NCBI GenBank assembly: GCA_025201365.1
Contig: JAIXMF010000099.1
Location: 1 to 40,069 of the forward strand
DNA: 40,069 nucleotides
Direction of reading: 5' to 3'
Source of the DNA: Syncephalis plumigaleata
Taxonomy: Eukaryota > Zoopagomycota > Zoopagomycetes > Zoopagales > Piptocephalidaceae
In this document: positions 1 through 10,529 of the stretch, in pieces
How the letters are laid out: each line of letters opens with the position of its first letter
Position numbering within the stretch: position 1 is the stretch's first letter
The notes under the pieces: generated by a model
Seen by the model: only the letters and a program-made list of their open reading frames with translations
Databases searched by the model: none
What the model was told of the DNA's origin: nothing
Position numbers and translations under genes: made by a program

Positions 1-1737
1 TAATCAAATGACTTACCTTGATGTCTAGTCGTTGTAGTTCGAGTATATTGAACAAGTTATTATTAATAAATACTATTAGTTAGCAGTAAACACCATCAAT
101 TACTTACCAAGGTGGGCTATGCCCATGTTGTGTAAGTCCTAATAATATATGGTTAATATGGTTCTAGTATTAATTATAGTTATATTGTTTACCTGGAGCC
201 CCAGCAGAATTTGTCGAACGATTGTTTTCACCTCGGCTTCAGGAAGAGGTCGAAGGCGCTCTATCCCGTAGCGGAAGAGGTCTCCTCCTTTGGCTAATTT
301 GATAATAAGGAATGTTCCATAACCATTCTGATGGAAACTAATACCGCGCAATATATGTCGCTGTTGTCGAAATATTTGCATAATAGCCCACTCTTTTTGC
401 AGCGATGTATCCTGGTCATTGGCTGTTTAATGCGACCTCTTCTTCAGTGTGGCGGATATTCCCCTGTAGACTGTGCCAAAGCTACCACTAGATGCGCACG
501 TTAGCTATTCATTATAGCACTTCCCTGTATTTAGCTATTTGTTCACTTACCTGCCGAGACGCTCCGTAGTATGATAGTAATCGCCGAGCATCTGTACGTG
601 TTAGTAGTAATATTGTATACATTTGTTTCATTTACCTGTGTATAATAAACAGGCAACATGCTCTAATCCGGCTGTTCTAGCGCGGTATATACAAAACTGT
701 CTGTATATATATTATTAGCTTAAGTTTATAAAGAAGTCGTAACTTACAACACCAACGCTTATTTCATAATACCAACATTTCCAAATGCGCTGTGTTTATC
801 TTCTGTTGATTGTTTACTACAGAATGATTAGCTTGAATATTTGATCGCACATACCAACAACTTACTACTTAAGGCAACCGAACCTTCATTCTAATAAATG
901 GTTAGTTAAACGTTCAATACATTTGAGCATAGACTTACTGTGATATGGATCATGCCATTCTTCTAATGAGCTGCAGGTTAGATTAAATTCATCGTTTAAT
1001 ATGGTTATGATCTTACCTCTGATATGACTACAGCACAGTTCTTATCGAGAGGAAACGTATAATCACTGATGTATTGCAATTAGTAAGTAGATCAGGGTGA
1101 CATAATAGTAACTTACCAGCCAGCCTCATTACCGAATGATAGCTTGTCATCACGGTAAAGTAGCAATTCTGTAGATAGGTTAGTTATTGTTGTCAATATC
1201 ATTTAAACACAGCTTACCTTGCTTATCATCATCTACCGTCACCCACCCTACTAGCTTCGCGCGTTTCTCCTGCTTCAGCTCGAGCCACTCAAAAGGCACA
1301 TGAATAAATTTATTGTGTTTTTTCCCTACACCTGAGCCATCGTCGCCAGCAGTTGATGGTTGCGCTGGCTTTGGTGATGGCTCTGCTGATTGGAGTGGCA
1401 CCAACTCCGAGGCAGCAGCAGTAGCAGTAGCAGGAGAAGGAGTAATGGCGGGGACGGGAGTAGGAGTAGTGGTAGGAGCAGTGGTAGTAACGGGAGCGGT
1501 GGCAGCGGCAGGAGCAGGAGCGGTAGCAGGAGCAGGAGCGGTAGCAGGAACAGGAGCAGAATTAGAGGCGGCAATAAGTACTCTTCCCTCGCCGATACCA
1601 GCAGTGGTAGCTGGTATTAACATAGGCGCGGATTTTGATGCTGGCACTAGCAGTGGAGCTGAAACTGGAGCTGGAGTTGATGATTTAGTGCTATTGCTGC
1701 CATTGCTAGCACTAATAGAGGAGGCACCTTGTTCCAT
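1..1737 (-). pseudogene. Left copy of FHA-domain Ser/Thr kinase, disrupted, 5' part identical to intact copy
   Basis: Exon 1 (1737-1218) and the next three small exons, to about 933, appear identical to the intact right copy, including the Ala/Pro/Thr-rich N terminus. Beyond 933 the copy decays. The FHA exon near 790-835 has a 1-nt deletion that shifts frame. The linker exon near 650-720 contains an in-frame TAG. The exon over the glycine loop and VAIK motif (about 385-487) carries three separate 1-nt deletions relative to the right copy, which put a TAA where the ATP-binding lysine should be. Downstream exons for the alphaE region (139-381) and the 8-nt microexon site (about 17-24) are still recognisable. 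The rest lies outside the window. It cannot encode a complete kinase as it stands. Confidence 0.85.
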
Positions 1738-1919
1738 CTTGAAAGCGTAGTCGTTGAGTATATCGCGGTAAGAGTATAGAAAGTAGGGGTGGAGCTGTAT
1801 GAAACTTAAGTAAAAACTTGCGCGTAAACCGAGGTTGAACTAAATAGTGGATAGAACTGGAAGAGTAGCGGAATAAGAGGTTGTGCATAGCCCAGTACCT
1901 ACTGTCGCCATCACTAGTG

Positions 1920-1929
1920 GCTTTATATA
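1920..1929 (-). promoter_or_regulatory. TATA-like box of left kinase copy
   Basis: A TTATATAAAG match on the minus strand lies about 180 bp upstream of the left kinase start codon. It is the mirror of the site at 10338-10347. The surrounding 1738-2080 holds no other gene signal and is the duplicated promoter and leader. Confidence 0.5.
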
Positions 1930-2080
1930 ACGCAACACATAGGTCATAAAACTGTAGCTTCAGTTTATACCGCTACACTTCCTCTAGTACGCTTTGTACC
2001 TGGGAATATTTCAAACTCATACTGCGTAGAACTGAGCAGAACTGAACAGCTCTAGCACTATAATAATCACATTTTTTTTC

Positions 2081-2945
2081 GATCTTTGCCAATACTTGAC
2101 CAATTTCGACGCGGCAAGTTCGCTTACATTGCTTGACATTTGACTAAATACGCTGTGCACATTTAATGTAGATATCTTTATTCATGATAAATTTACAGAG
2201 TGTAGAAGATATTGGTCGTCAAGATAAACAAGCAAAGTGACTGCGCTCTTGCATCGTCTTTATTTGGAAGGTGGTTTTGCTCTATGTAAGCAGACACGAT
2301 TTGCCTGATTATTGACAAAGCACTTCCGCACCGATACCGTTTACCAAGATTTCCTTCCATCCATTCATCCATTTTTTACGATCTTTGCCAATACTTGACC
2401 AATTTCGACGCGGCAAGTTTGCTTACATTGCTTGACACTTGGTAGAATACGCTGTGCACATTTAATGTAGATATCTTTATTCATGACACATTTACAGGGT
2501 GTATAAGATATTGGTCGTCAAGATAAACAAGCAAAGTGACTGCGCTCTTGCATCGTCTTTATTTGGAAGGTGGTTTTGCTCTATGTAAGCAGCCACGATT
2601 TGTCTGATTATTGACAAAGCACTCCCGCACCGATACCGTTTACCAAGATTTCCTTCCATCCATTCATCCATTTTTTACGATCTTTGCCAATACTTGACCA
2701 ATTTCGACGCGGCAAGTTTGCTTACATTGCTTGACACTTGGTAGAATACGCTGTGCACATTTAATGTAGATATCTTTATTCATGACACATTTACAGGGCG
2801 TATAAGATATTGGTCGTCAAGATAAACAAGCAAAGTGACTGCGCTCTTGCATCGTCTTTATTTGGAAGGTGGTTTTGCTCTATGTAAGCAGCCACGATTT
2901 GTCTGATTATTGACAAAGCACTCCCGCACCGATACCGTTTACCAG
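2081..2945 (+). repeat. Tandem array of three 299-bp units
   Basis: The landmark GATCTTTGCC recurs at 2081, 2380 and 2679, a period of exactly 299. Variant positions define unit types. The kinase-proximal unit (B) reads TTGACTAAATAC, ATAAATTTACAGAGTG and CACTTCCGCA. The middle unit (A) and inner unit (A') read TTGGTAGAATAC and CACATTTACAGG, with A' differing at GGGCGT against GGGTGT. The order from kinase to IleRS is B, A, A'. No ORF spans a unit. Each contains TTGACAAAG next to an imperfect inverted repeat (TTTGTC / GACAAA). Confidence 0.93.
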
Positions 2946-4087
2946 GATCCCCTTCCTTTCTTTCCTCTTTTACTAGTGCTTATGAGGTTGACAGTTCATC
3001 CCATTCTTTCGACGCTGTTGGCTCATCCCAATTCAGATATCGCAAGCTATCGTTTTCCTCATTTCTTTGTTCACTTATCCAACACAACGCTTCCAAAAAC
3101 GATTATCAAACAGCTATTCCACTATGTTACACAATCCTTGCCAAAAAATTCACACGCCGTTATTCCACTTATGCACTGCAGCCACGTCCTTACAATATCG
3201 CGCTGCAATCTGGCTTAATCCTGTGCACGTTGTCACCGTCAACTACTATTTAATCCTATCCTATCGGAACTAACCGACCGCACACTGCATCCGTTACCTA
3301 CCTCAACTGTCTACGTCTTTTGCGCTTTTGTTTTTCTTTCGTTTTCCACCATCATTCTGCTACTCTTTTCTTGTAATGACACTTTCTACATAATACTGTC
3401 GCTTATATAATAGAATGAGTTATTCTTTATTATATTTGTTTGTACGGCGTTAATAATAAGTATACTATTAGGTATTATATATTTGCCCTTTATTTGCTTG
3501 AATGTACACATGCATGGGACATTGGTTGTTGGATCTACAGCAGAAAGTAGCAGCTACTTAAGCGATTGGGACTAGTGCAGAGTAGTGGAACGGGGCACGC
3601 ACTGCGATACAGTTTGCATCGAGCGCTAATTACCCAAATTCTTAAGTATGCTGCTATGGGCTGTAGTAATCCGCAATCAATGTAAGCGGTACTTGAGTGT
3701 CCTGGATAGTTGGAAGGCTAACGCCGTGGCAGAGTTCTGCTATTACAAGACCCTCATTTATTGCGGTAGGTGGATGCTGTTTATGTTCGCTATTACGCAG
3801 ATCGAAAGATTGCTCAATAGTATTCCGTGGGGAATTCTAGGACATACAACGGCATCCGCCTCGCTACCCTTTTGCTACTAATTATTTTGATTAATTAGAT
3901 AGCCGTCTATTCATATTACGAGGATACACGCAACGCACAACAATAATTAGAAGGTAAGTAAATATAGCCACTCGTGCATACAATCAATACTAATAGCTGC
4001 CGTTTACTAATTATACTCTTTATTATTCATTTACAACGCTATCAACCATTTAATTGCTGCCATTATAGTCTAAACATTGTAATCATA
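2946..4087 (+). other. Non-coding left-arm stretch between array and IleRS fragment
   Basis: The first 400 bp are pyrimidine-rich on the plus strand. The rest is mixed sequence with only short ORFs, the longest being 77 codons at 3648-3881 and 102 codons at 2910-3218, and neither resembles a known family. Near 3905-3958 a plus-strand reading (TAT-TAC-GAG-GAT-ACA-CGC) faintly resembles the YxxD segment that follows the KMSKS loop in class Ia synthetases, but it contains a TAA. No catalytic-domain HIGH or KMSKS motif was found. This may be decayed upstream IleRS sequence. Confidence 0.4.
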
Positions 4088-4195
4088 GGAAGCATATTTG
4101 GGTTGCCTAAGCCAGCATTGTTTGGCTTAGGAGGGATAGGGGTAGCTTACTGGTCTATGGCCGGTATTGCTTTGGGTGTACACAAATATGCTTCC
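4088..4195 (+). mobile_element. 108-bp MITE-like element (left arm)
   Basis: Terminal inverted repeats GGAAGCATATTTG / CAAATATGCTTCC are perfect over 13 bp and bounded by TA on both sides, as in Tc1/mariner-type target duplications. A second perfect hairpin (CCTAAGCCA / TGGCTTAGG) lies inside. No transposase is encoded. It sits in or next to an intron-like region just before the recognisable IleRS exons. The same element is present in the other arm, so it was inserted before the arms became identical. Confidence 0.6.
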
Positions 4196-4260
4196 TATGC
4201 GGGTTTTCCTTCACTTAATAAACATATTATAACATAATACAATCAACTTAATAACAGTGG

Positions 4261-5496
4261 ATATTGATTACGTTTATCTTTTTGCATTCTCATCGTTACT
4301 TGATAAATCATTATATCTTACATGGGGCTACATTTTCTGCCACGTTAATTAGCAATACTTACAAAGTATTCTCGTTCAATAAAGGTATGTCGATAAGAAG
4401 TGTGAATAGCATACATAACGGTAGAACTAATACTTGCCTTGTTTATTGTAGTTATTCAAGAATTGAATCGCTTTACCAACTCACAACTATCGGCGTTCTA
4501 CTTTCAATCTATCAATGAGCGCGTTTACGCTGACGACAAATTATCGTTGGCACGAAGATCAGCACAGACTGCCGTATACCGCGTAAGGAGGCATTGATAC
4601 TTGGTATGCAATTGTAGCTAAACAAGGAATGCCGCATAGATTATTGAGATGTACACACGCGCACTCGCACCAATTACTTGTCATTTAGCCGAGGAGGTTC
4701 AGCTTTTCTCCTCGTCGAGTTGGTCGACACCGCTTGATAGCGTATTCCAGTCGGGATGGATATCTCTGGTAAACACTTACAATCACTGTGCTATGTGTGG
4801 TCTAATACTCGAGCATTGGCAATGAATAGGATGATCGTTGGCATAATATTGTTTTGGAGCAGGACTGGACAGTGCTACGACACCTTTGTAGTCAGTACTA
4901 CCAGCTAGTCGGAAGGCGCGACAGGTCAAGTAAGTGCTATATGCAGTATACCAAATGATTTGTTTACAAATTTCATTGGCTGACAAGGGAATCAAGACAA
5001 GCGCGCAAATCGATCTGACACTAGAACTAGAAGACAGTGCAATATCTCCACTGGGCCAACTGCTACATAAATACGGTAAGACAGTAGTAGTAATAATAGC
5101 GATAGTGATATTGTTTGTATATATTTTATTAAGCAATACGCATTAGCATCACAACTACTTGAACTGTTCTTGTGTGCATCGGTTAATATTGCTACACAAT
5201 CGACATTAACCGCGAGAAATGACACTGTTCTTATTAGTGAAACGATATCATTACCAAGTAAGTATGAAGTGTGCAGTGTGAGTATGCCATGATAATGACT
5301 ATTGAGCGACAACGTAATAGACACTATGAATGGTGCATCTGGTCAAATGATTCTACGCTTATCGGCACGACATAAATGTCCGAGATGTTGGAGCTATCGA
5401 TCTAATCAACCGGAATGTCTATGCAATCGATGCCAGCTTGTTGTGAACAATACCAAGGGACACGTCATTGACACTGCTATGCATTCATATCACTAA
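4261..5496 (+). pseudogene. Mitochondrial-type isoleucyl-tRNA synthetase, C-terminal fragment (left copy)
   Basis: Exons read about 4261-4384, 4452-4582, 4640-4768, 4830-4929, 4988-5075, 5147-5257 and 5321-5496. The joined reading shows IleRS anticodon-binding-domain landmarks: LSAFYF, RRSAQTAVY, LAPITCHLAEE, SVFQSGWISL and DWTVLRHL. The C terminus is the zinc finger CPRCW...CLCNRC. Introns are 49-71 nt with good consensus sites. The N-terminal two thirds (Rossmann fold, HIGH, CP1 editing domain, KMSKS) is not found upstream. The junction from the 4830 exon to the 4988 exon is out of phase by one base with the strong donor at 4930; a weak donor at 4925 with the acceptor before 4998 would restore phase but drop the KTS segment. 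I call it a 5'-truncated, probably inactive copy. A short expressed C-terminal protein cannot be excluded. Confidence 0.7.
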
Positions 5497-5519
5497 TAGC
5501 AGCATCCCATCAACGGTGT

Positions 5520-6149
5520 ACTCGATATTCATGTTCTTACCAATGCTTTACACAATAAACATCCATCTTTACAATAACTATACATTGATTCTTCGAGTAA
5601 CTGCTGTTCTACATTAATGCAAATGGTGTATGTCGTGGATGAATCTATACTAGATGATTAGCCTTGCTGGGCCTTGACGACGACTGAAACGGTTAGTCCA
5701 CTCACTGACCGAGAATAACATCCGACTCCATTCTAACTGCCGAATACTTACTGCGGTATGTCAGCCATGTGATATGCTCAGTTTAATCTACCGATTGAGA
5801 TGACGACTGCCCATACTCATATAGAAATGCCGTCAATGGCAATAATCGAGTGTTTGCTGTGTTGGCAGTAATTAATGTAGCATAGATTGCATAATAGCAG
5901 TATCGCGTGTATCAATATCTATAATTGATCATATCATATGGATGTTAATAGATGATGATGATGATGATGGTATCATTAGTAGCAATAATTGCTAGCTGAT
6001 CATTCTAATCCATTCAACTAATAATGGATATCGTACACGAGTACTATATGATAAAGTAACGGTTTATAATTGGTATGTGTCTAACAACTAGATTCTATGT
6101 GTTTAGGATGATCGAATGAATCAGGTCGTTATTCAATAGGCTTGCTAGG
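5520..6149. other. Unique spacer at centre of inverted repeat
   Basis: These 630 bp show no similarity between the two halves. They contain a short trinucleotide run (GAT)6 at 5951-5969 and no ORF or exon chain that I can support. A few minus-strand splice-like sites (GTAAGT near 5755) do not connect into a protein. It separates the two convergent IleRS fragments and so contains both 3' ends. Confidence 0.7.
5951..5969 (+). repeat. GAT trinucleotide microsatellite
   Basis: About six GAT units lie in the palindrome spacer, with no coding context. Confidence 0.8.
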
Positions 6150-6172
6150 ACACCATCGATGGGATGTTGCTA

Positions 6173-7408
6173 TTAGTTACATGAATGCATAGCAGTGTCA
6201 ATGACGTGTCCCTTGGTATTGTTCACAACAAGCTGGCATCGATTGCATAGACATTCCGGTTGATTAGATCGATAGCTCCAACATCTCGGACATTTATGTC
6301 GTGCCGATAAGCGTAGAATCATTTGACCAGATGCACCATTCATAGTGTCTATTACGTTGTCGCTCAATAGTCATTATCATGGCATACTCACACTGCACAC
6401 TTCATACTTACTTGGTAATGATATCGTTTCACTAATAAGAACAGTGTCATTTCTCGCGGTTAATGTCGATTGTGTAGCAATATTAACCGATGCACACAAG
6501 AACAGTTCAAGTAGTTGTGATGCTAATGCGTATTGCTTAATAAAATATATACAAACAATATCACTATCGCTATTATTACTACTACTGTCTTACCGTATTT
6601 ATGTAGCAGTTGGCCCAGTGGAGATATTGCACTGTCTTCTAGTTCTAGTGTCAGATCGATTTGCGCGCTTGTCTTGATTCCCTTGTCAGCCAATGAAATT
6701 TGTAAACAAATCATTTGGTATACTGCATATAGCACTTACTTGACCTGTCGCGCCTTCCGACTAGCTGGTAGTACTGACTACAAAGGTGTCGTAGCACTGT
6801 CCAGTCCTGCTCCAAAACAATATTATGCCAACGATCATCCTATTCATTGCCAATGCTCGAGTATTAGACCACACATAGCACAGTGATTGTAAGTGTTTAC
6901 CAGAGATATCCATCCCGACTGGAATACGCTATCAAGCGGTGTCGACCAACTCGACGAGGAGAAAAGCTGAACCTCCTCGGCTAAATGACAAGTAATTGGT
7001 GCGAGTGCGCGTGTGTACATCTCAATAATCTATGCGGCATTCCTTGTTTAGCTACAATTGCATACCAAGTATCAATGCCTCCTTACGCGGTATACGGCAG
7101 TCTGTGCTGATCTTCGTGCCAACGATAATTTGTCGTCAGCGTAAACGCGCTCATTGATAGATTGAAAGTAGAACGCCGATAGTTGTGAGTTGGTAAAGCG
7201 ATTCAATTCTTGAATAACTACAATAAACAAGGCAAGTATTAGTTCTACCGTTATGTATGCTATTCACACTTCTTATCGACATACCTTTATTGAACGAGAA
7301 TACTTTGTAAGTATTGCTAATTAACGTGGCAGAAAATGTAGCCCCATGTAAGATATAATGATTTATCAAGTAACGATGAGAATGCAAAAAGATAAACGTA
7401 ATCAATAT
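6173..7408 (-). pseudogene. Mitochondrial-type isoleucyl-tRNA synthetase, C-terminal fragment (right copy)
   Basis: This is the mirror copy of 4261-5496 (coordinates sum to 11669) with the same exon chain, the same out-of-phase junction and the same CPRCW...CLCNRC zinc finger. It is identical until the last codons. The left copy ends MHS-Tyr-His-stop and this one ends MHS-Cys-Asn-stop, because exact arm identity stops at 6181. The two fragments converge on the unique spacer. No N-terminal synthetase exons precede it. Confidence 0.7.
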
Positions 7409-7473
7409 CCACTGTTATTAAGTTGATTGTATTATGTTATAATATGTTTATTAAGTGAAGGAAAACCCGCATA

Positions 7474-7581
7474 GGAAGCATATTTGTGTACACCCAAAGC
7501 AATACCGGCCATAGACCAGTAAGCTACCCCTATCCCTCCTAAGCCAAACAATGCTGGCTTAGGCAACCCAAATATGCTTCC
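7474..7581 (-). mobile_element. 108-bp MITE-like element (right arm)
   Basis: This is the mirror of 4088-4195, with the same 13-bp perfect terminal inverted repeats, internal hairpin and flanking TA dinucleotides. Confidence 0.6.
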
Positions 7582-8723
7582 TATGATTACAATGTTTAGA
7601 CTATAATGGCAGCAATTAAATGGTTGATAGCGTTGTAAATGAATAATAAAGAGTATAATTAGTAAACGGCAGCTATTAGTATTGATTGTATGCACGAGTG
7701 GCTATATTTACTTACCTTCTAATTATTGTTGTGCGTTGCGTGTATCCTCGTAATATGAATAGACGGCTATCTAATTAATCAAAATAATTAGTAGCAAAAG
7801 GGTAGCGAGGCGGATGCCGTTGTATGTCCTAGAATTCCCCACGGAATACTATTGAGCAATCTTTCGATCTGCGTAATAGCGAACATAAACAGCATCCACC
7901 TACCGCAATAAATGAGGGTCTTGTAATAGCAGAACTCTGCCACGGCGTTAGCCTTCCAACTATCCAGGACACTCAAGTACCGCTTACATTGATTGCGGAT
8001 TACTACAGCCCATAGCAGCATACTTAAGAATTTGGGTAATTAGCGCTCGATGCAAACTGTATCGCAGTGCGTGCCCCGTTCCACTACTCTGCACTAGTCC
8101 CAATCGCTTAAGTAGCTGCTACTTTCTGCTGTAGATCCAACAACCAATGTCCCATGCATGTGTACATTCAAGCAAATAAAGGGCAAATATATAATACCTA
8201 ATAGTATACTTATTATTAACGCCGTACAAACAAATATAATAAAGAATAACTCATTCTATTATATAAGCGACAGTATTATGTAGAAAGTGTCATTACAAGA
8301 AAAGAGTAGCAGAATGATGGTGGAAAACGAAAGAAAAACAAAAGCGCAAAAGACGTAGACAGTTGAGGTAGGTAACGGATGCAGTGTGCGGTCGGTTAGT
8401 TCCGATAGGATAGGATTAAATAGTAGTTGACGGTGACAACGTGCACAGGATTAAGCCAGATTGCAGCGCGATATTGTAAGGACGTGGCTGCAGTGCATAA
8501 GTGGAATAACGGCGTGTGAATTTTTTGGCAAGGATTGTGTAACATAGTGGAATAGCTGTTTGATAATCGTTTTTGGAAGCGTTGTGTTGGATAAGTGAAC
8601 AAAGAAATGAGGAAAACGATAGCTTGCGATATCTGAATTGGGATGAGCCAACAGCGTCGAAAGAATGGGATGAACTGTCAACCTCATAAGCACTAGTAAA
8701 AGAGGAAAGAAAGGAAGGGGATC
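7582..8723 (-). other. Non-coding right-arm stretch
   Basis: This is the mirror of 2946-4087. It has only short ORFs without recognisable similarity and a purine-rich plus strand near 8300-8720. No gene could be supported. Confidence 0.4.
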
Positions 8724-10186
8724 CTGGTAAACGGTATCGGTGCGGGAGTGCTTTGTCAATAATCAGACAAATCGTGGCTGCTTACATAGAGCAAAACCAC
8801 CTTCCAAATAAAGACGATGCAAGAGCGCAGTCACTTTGCTTGTTTATCTTGACGACCAATATCTTATACGCCCTGTAAATGTGTCATGAATAAAGATATC
8901 TACATTAAATGTGCACAGCGTATTCTACCAAGTGTCAAGCAATGTAAGCAAACTTGCCGCGTCGAAATTGGTCAAGTATTGGCAAAGATCGTAAAAAATG
9001 GATGAATGGATGGAAGGAAATCTTGGTAAACGGTATCGGTGCGGGAGTGCTTTGTCAATAATCAGACAAATCGTGGCTGCTTACATAGAGCAAAACCACC
9101 TTCCAAATAAAGACGATGCAAGAGCGCAGTCACTTTGCTTGTTTATCTTGACGACCAATATCTTATACACCCTGTAAATGTGTCATGAATAAAGATATCT
9201 ACATTAAATGTGCACAGCGTATTCTACCAAGTGTCAAGCAATGTAAGCAAACTTGCCGCGTCGAAATTGGTCAAGTATTGGCAAAGATCGTAAAAAATGG
9301 ATGAATGGATGGAAGGAAATCTTGGTAAACGGTATCGGTGCGGAAGTGCTTTGTCAATAATCAGGCAAATCGTGTCTGCTTACATAGAGCAAAACCACCT
9401 TCCAAATAAAGACGATGCAAGAGCGCAGTCACTTTGCTTGTTTATCTTGACGACCAATATCTTCTACACTCTGTAAATTTATCATGAATAAAGATATCTA
9501 CATTAAATGTGCACAGCGTATTTAGTCAAATGTCAAGCAATGTAAGCGAACTTGCCGCGTCGAAATTGGTCAAGTATTGGCAAAGATCGTAAAAAATGGA
9601 TGAATGGATGGAAGGAAATCTTGGTAAACGGTATCGGTGCGGGAGTGCTTTGTCAATAATCAGACAAATCGTGGCTGCTTACATAGAGCAAAACCACCTT
9701 CCAAATAAAGACGATGCAAGAGCGCAGTCACTTTGCTTGTTTATCTTGACGACCAATATCTTATACACCCTGTAAATGTGTCATGAATAAAGATATCTAC
9801 ATTAAATGTGCACAGCGTATTCTACCAAGTGTCAAGCAATGTAAGCAAACTTGCCGCGTCGAAATTGGTCAAGTATTGGCAAAGATCGTAAAAAATGGAT
9901 GAATGGATGGAAGGAAATCTTGGTAAACGGTATCGGTGCGGAAGTGCTTTGTCAATAATCAGGCAAATCGTGTCTGCTTACATAGAGCAAAACCACCTTC
10001 CAAATAAAGACGATGCAAGAGCGCAGTCACTTTGCTTGTTTATCTTGACGACCAATATCTTCTACACTCTGTAAATTTATCATGAATAAAGATATCTACA
10101 TTAAATGTGCACAGCGTATTTAGTCAAATGTCAAGCAATGTAAGCGAACTTGCCGCGTCGAAATTGGTCAAGTATTGGCAAAGATC
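8724..10186 (-). repeat. Tandem array of five 299-bp units
   Basis: The junction ...CAAAGATC recurs with its C at 8990, 9289, 9588, 9887 and 10186, exactly 299 apart. From the IleRS side the unit types are A', A, B, A, B, against A', A, B in the left arm. The extra 598 bp is therefore one duplicated A-B dimer. The B unit next to the kinase is shared by both arms. No coding potential was seen. Confidence 0.93.
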
Positions 10187-10337
10187 GAAAAAAAATGTGA
10201 TTATTATAGTGCTAGAGCTGTTCAGTTCTGCTCAGTTCTACGCAGTATGAGTTTGAAATATTCCCAGGTACAAAGCGTACTAGAGGAAGTGTAGCGGTAT
10301 AAACTGAAGCTACAGTTTTATGACCTATGTGTTGCGT

Positions 10338-10347
10338 TATATAAAGC
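10338..10347 (+). promoter_or_regulatory. TATA-like box of FHA-kinase gene
   Basis: TTATATAAAG lies about 180 bp before the ATG at 10530 and is followed by a pyrimidine-rich leader (CCACCCCTACTTTC). 10187-10529 contains no other gene and is read as the promoter and 5' UTR, directly adjoining the 299-bp array. Confidence 0.5.
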
Positions 10348-10529
10348 CACTAGTGATGGCGACAGTAGGTACTGGGCTATGCACAACCTCTTATTCCGCT
10401 ACTCTTCCAGTTCTATCCACTATTTAGTTCAACCTCGGTTTACGCGCAAGTTTTTACTTAAGTTTCATACAGCTCCACCCCTACTTTCTATACTCTTACC
10501 GCGATATACTCAACGACTACGCTTTCAAG

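Larger units (their letters stand above)
1..5519 (+). repeat. Left arm of ~12-kb inverted repeat
   Basis: This stretch is the reverse complement of 6150-12285. Coordinate sums are constant in blocks: 12286 for the outermost part, 12267 from about 933 to the tandem array, and 11669 from the array to the spacer. The shift of 598 is two extra 299-bp units in the right arm, and the shift of 19 is an indel in the diverged outer part. Predicted ORFs and the segments compared base by base match exactly from 933 to 5488. Position 1 still pairs with 12285, so the arm continues beyond the window on the left. The last 30 bases next to the spacer (5489-5519) carry several mismatches. Confidence 0.95.

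Noticed and set aside
1313-1750. 145-codon plus-strand ORF opposite the left kinase exon 1 (and its mirror at 10517-10954)
   Set aside because: It is the antisense shadow of the Ala/Pro/Thr-rich kinase N terminus. Its Ala/Gly/Val composition follows from that repeat, and the kinase frame has correct splicing and domains.
2910-3273. 102- and 68-codon ORFs in the left arm as real genes
   Set aside because: They overlap each other and the 299-bp array, match no family, and their composition follows the pyrimidine bias.
3974-4237. 87-codon hydrophobic ORF as a small membrane protein
   Set aside because: Most of its hydrophobic part is the MITE-like hairpin element read in one frame. No promoter or homologue was recognised.
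8724-10186. CRISPR-like array
   Set aside because: The 299-bp units are contiguous satellite repeats without unique spacers, in a eukaryotic gene context.
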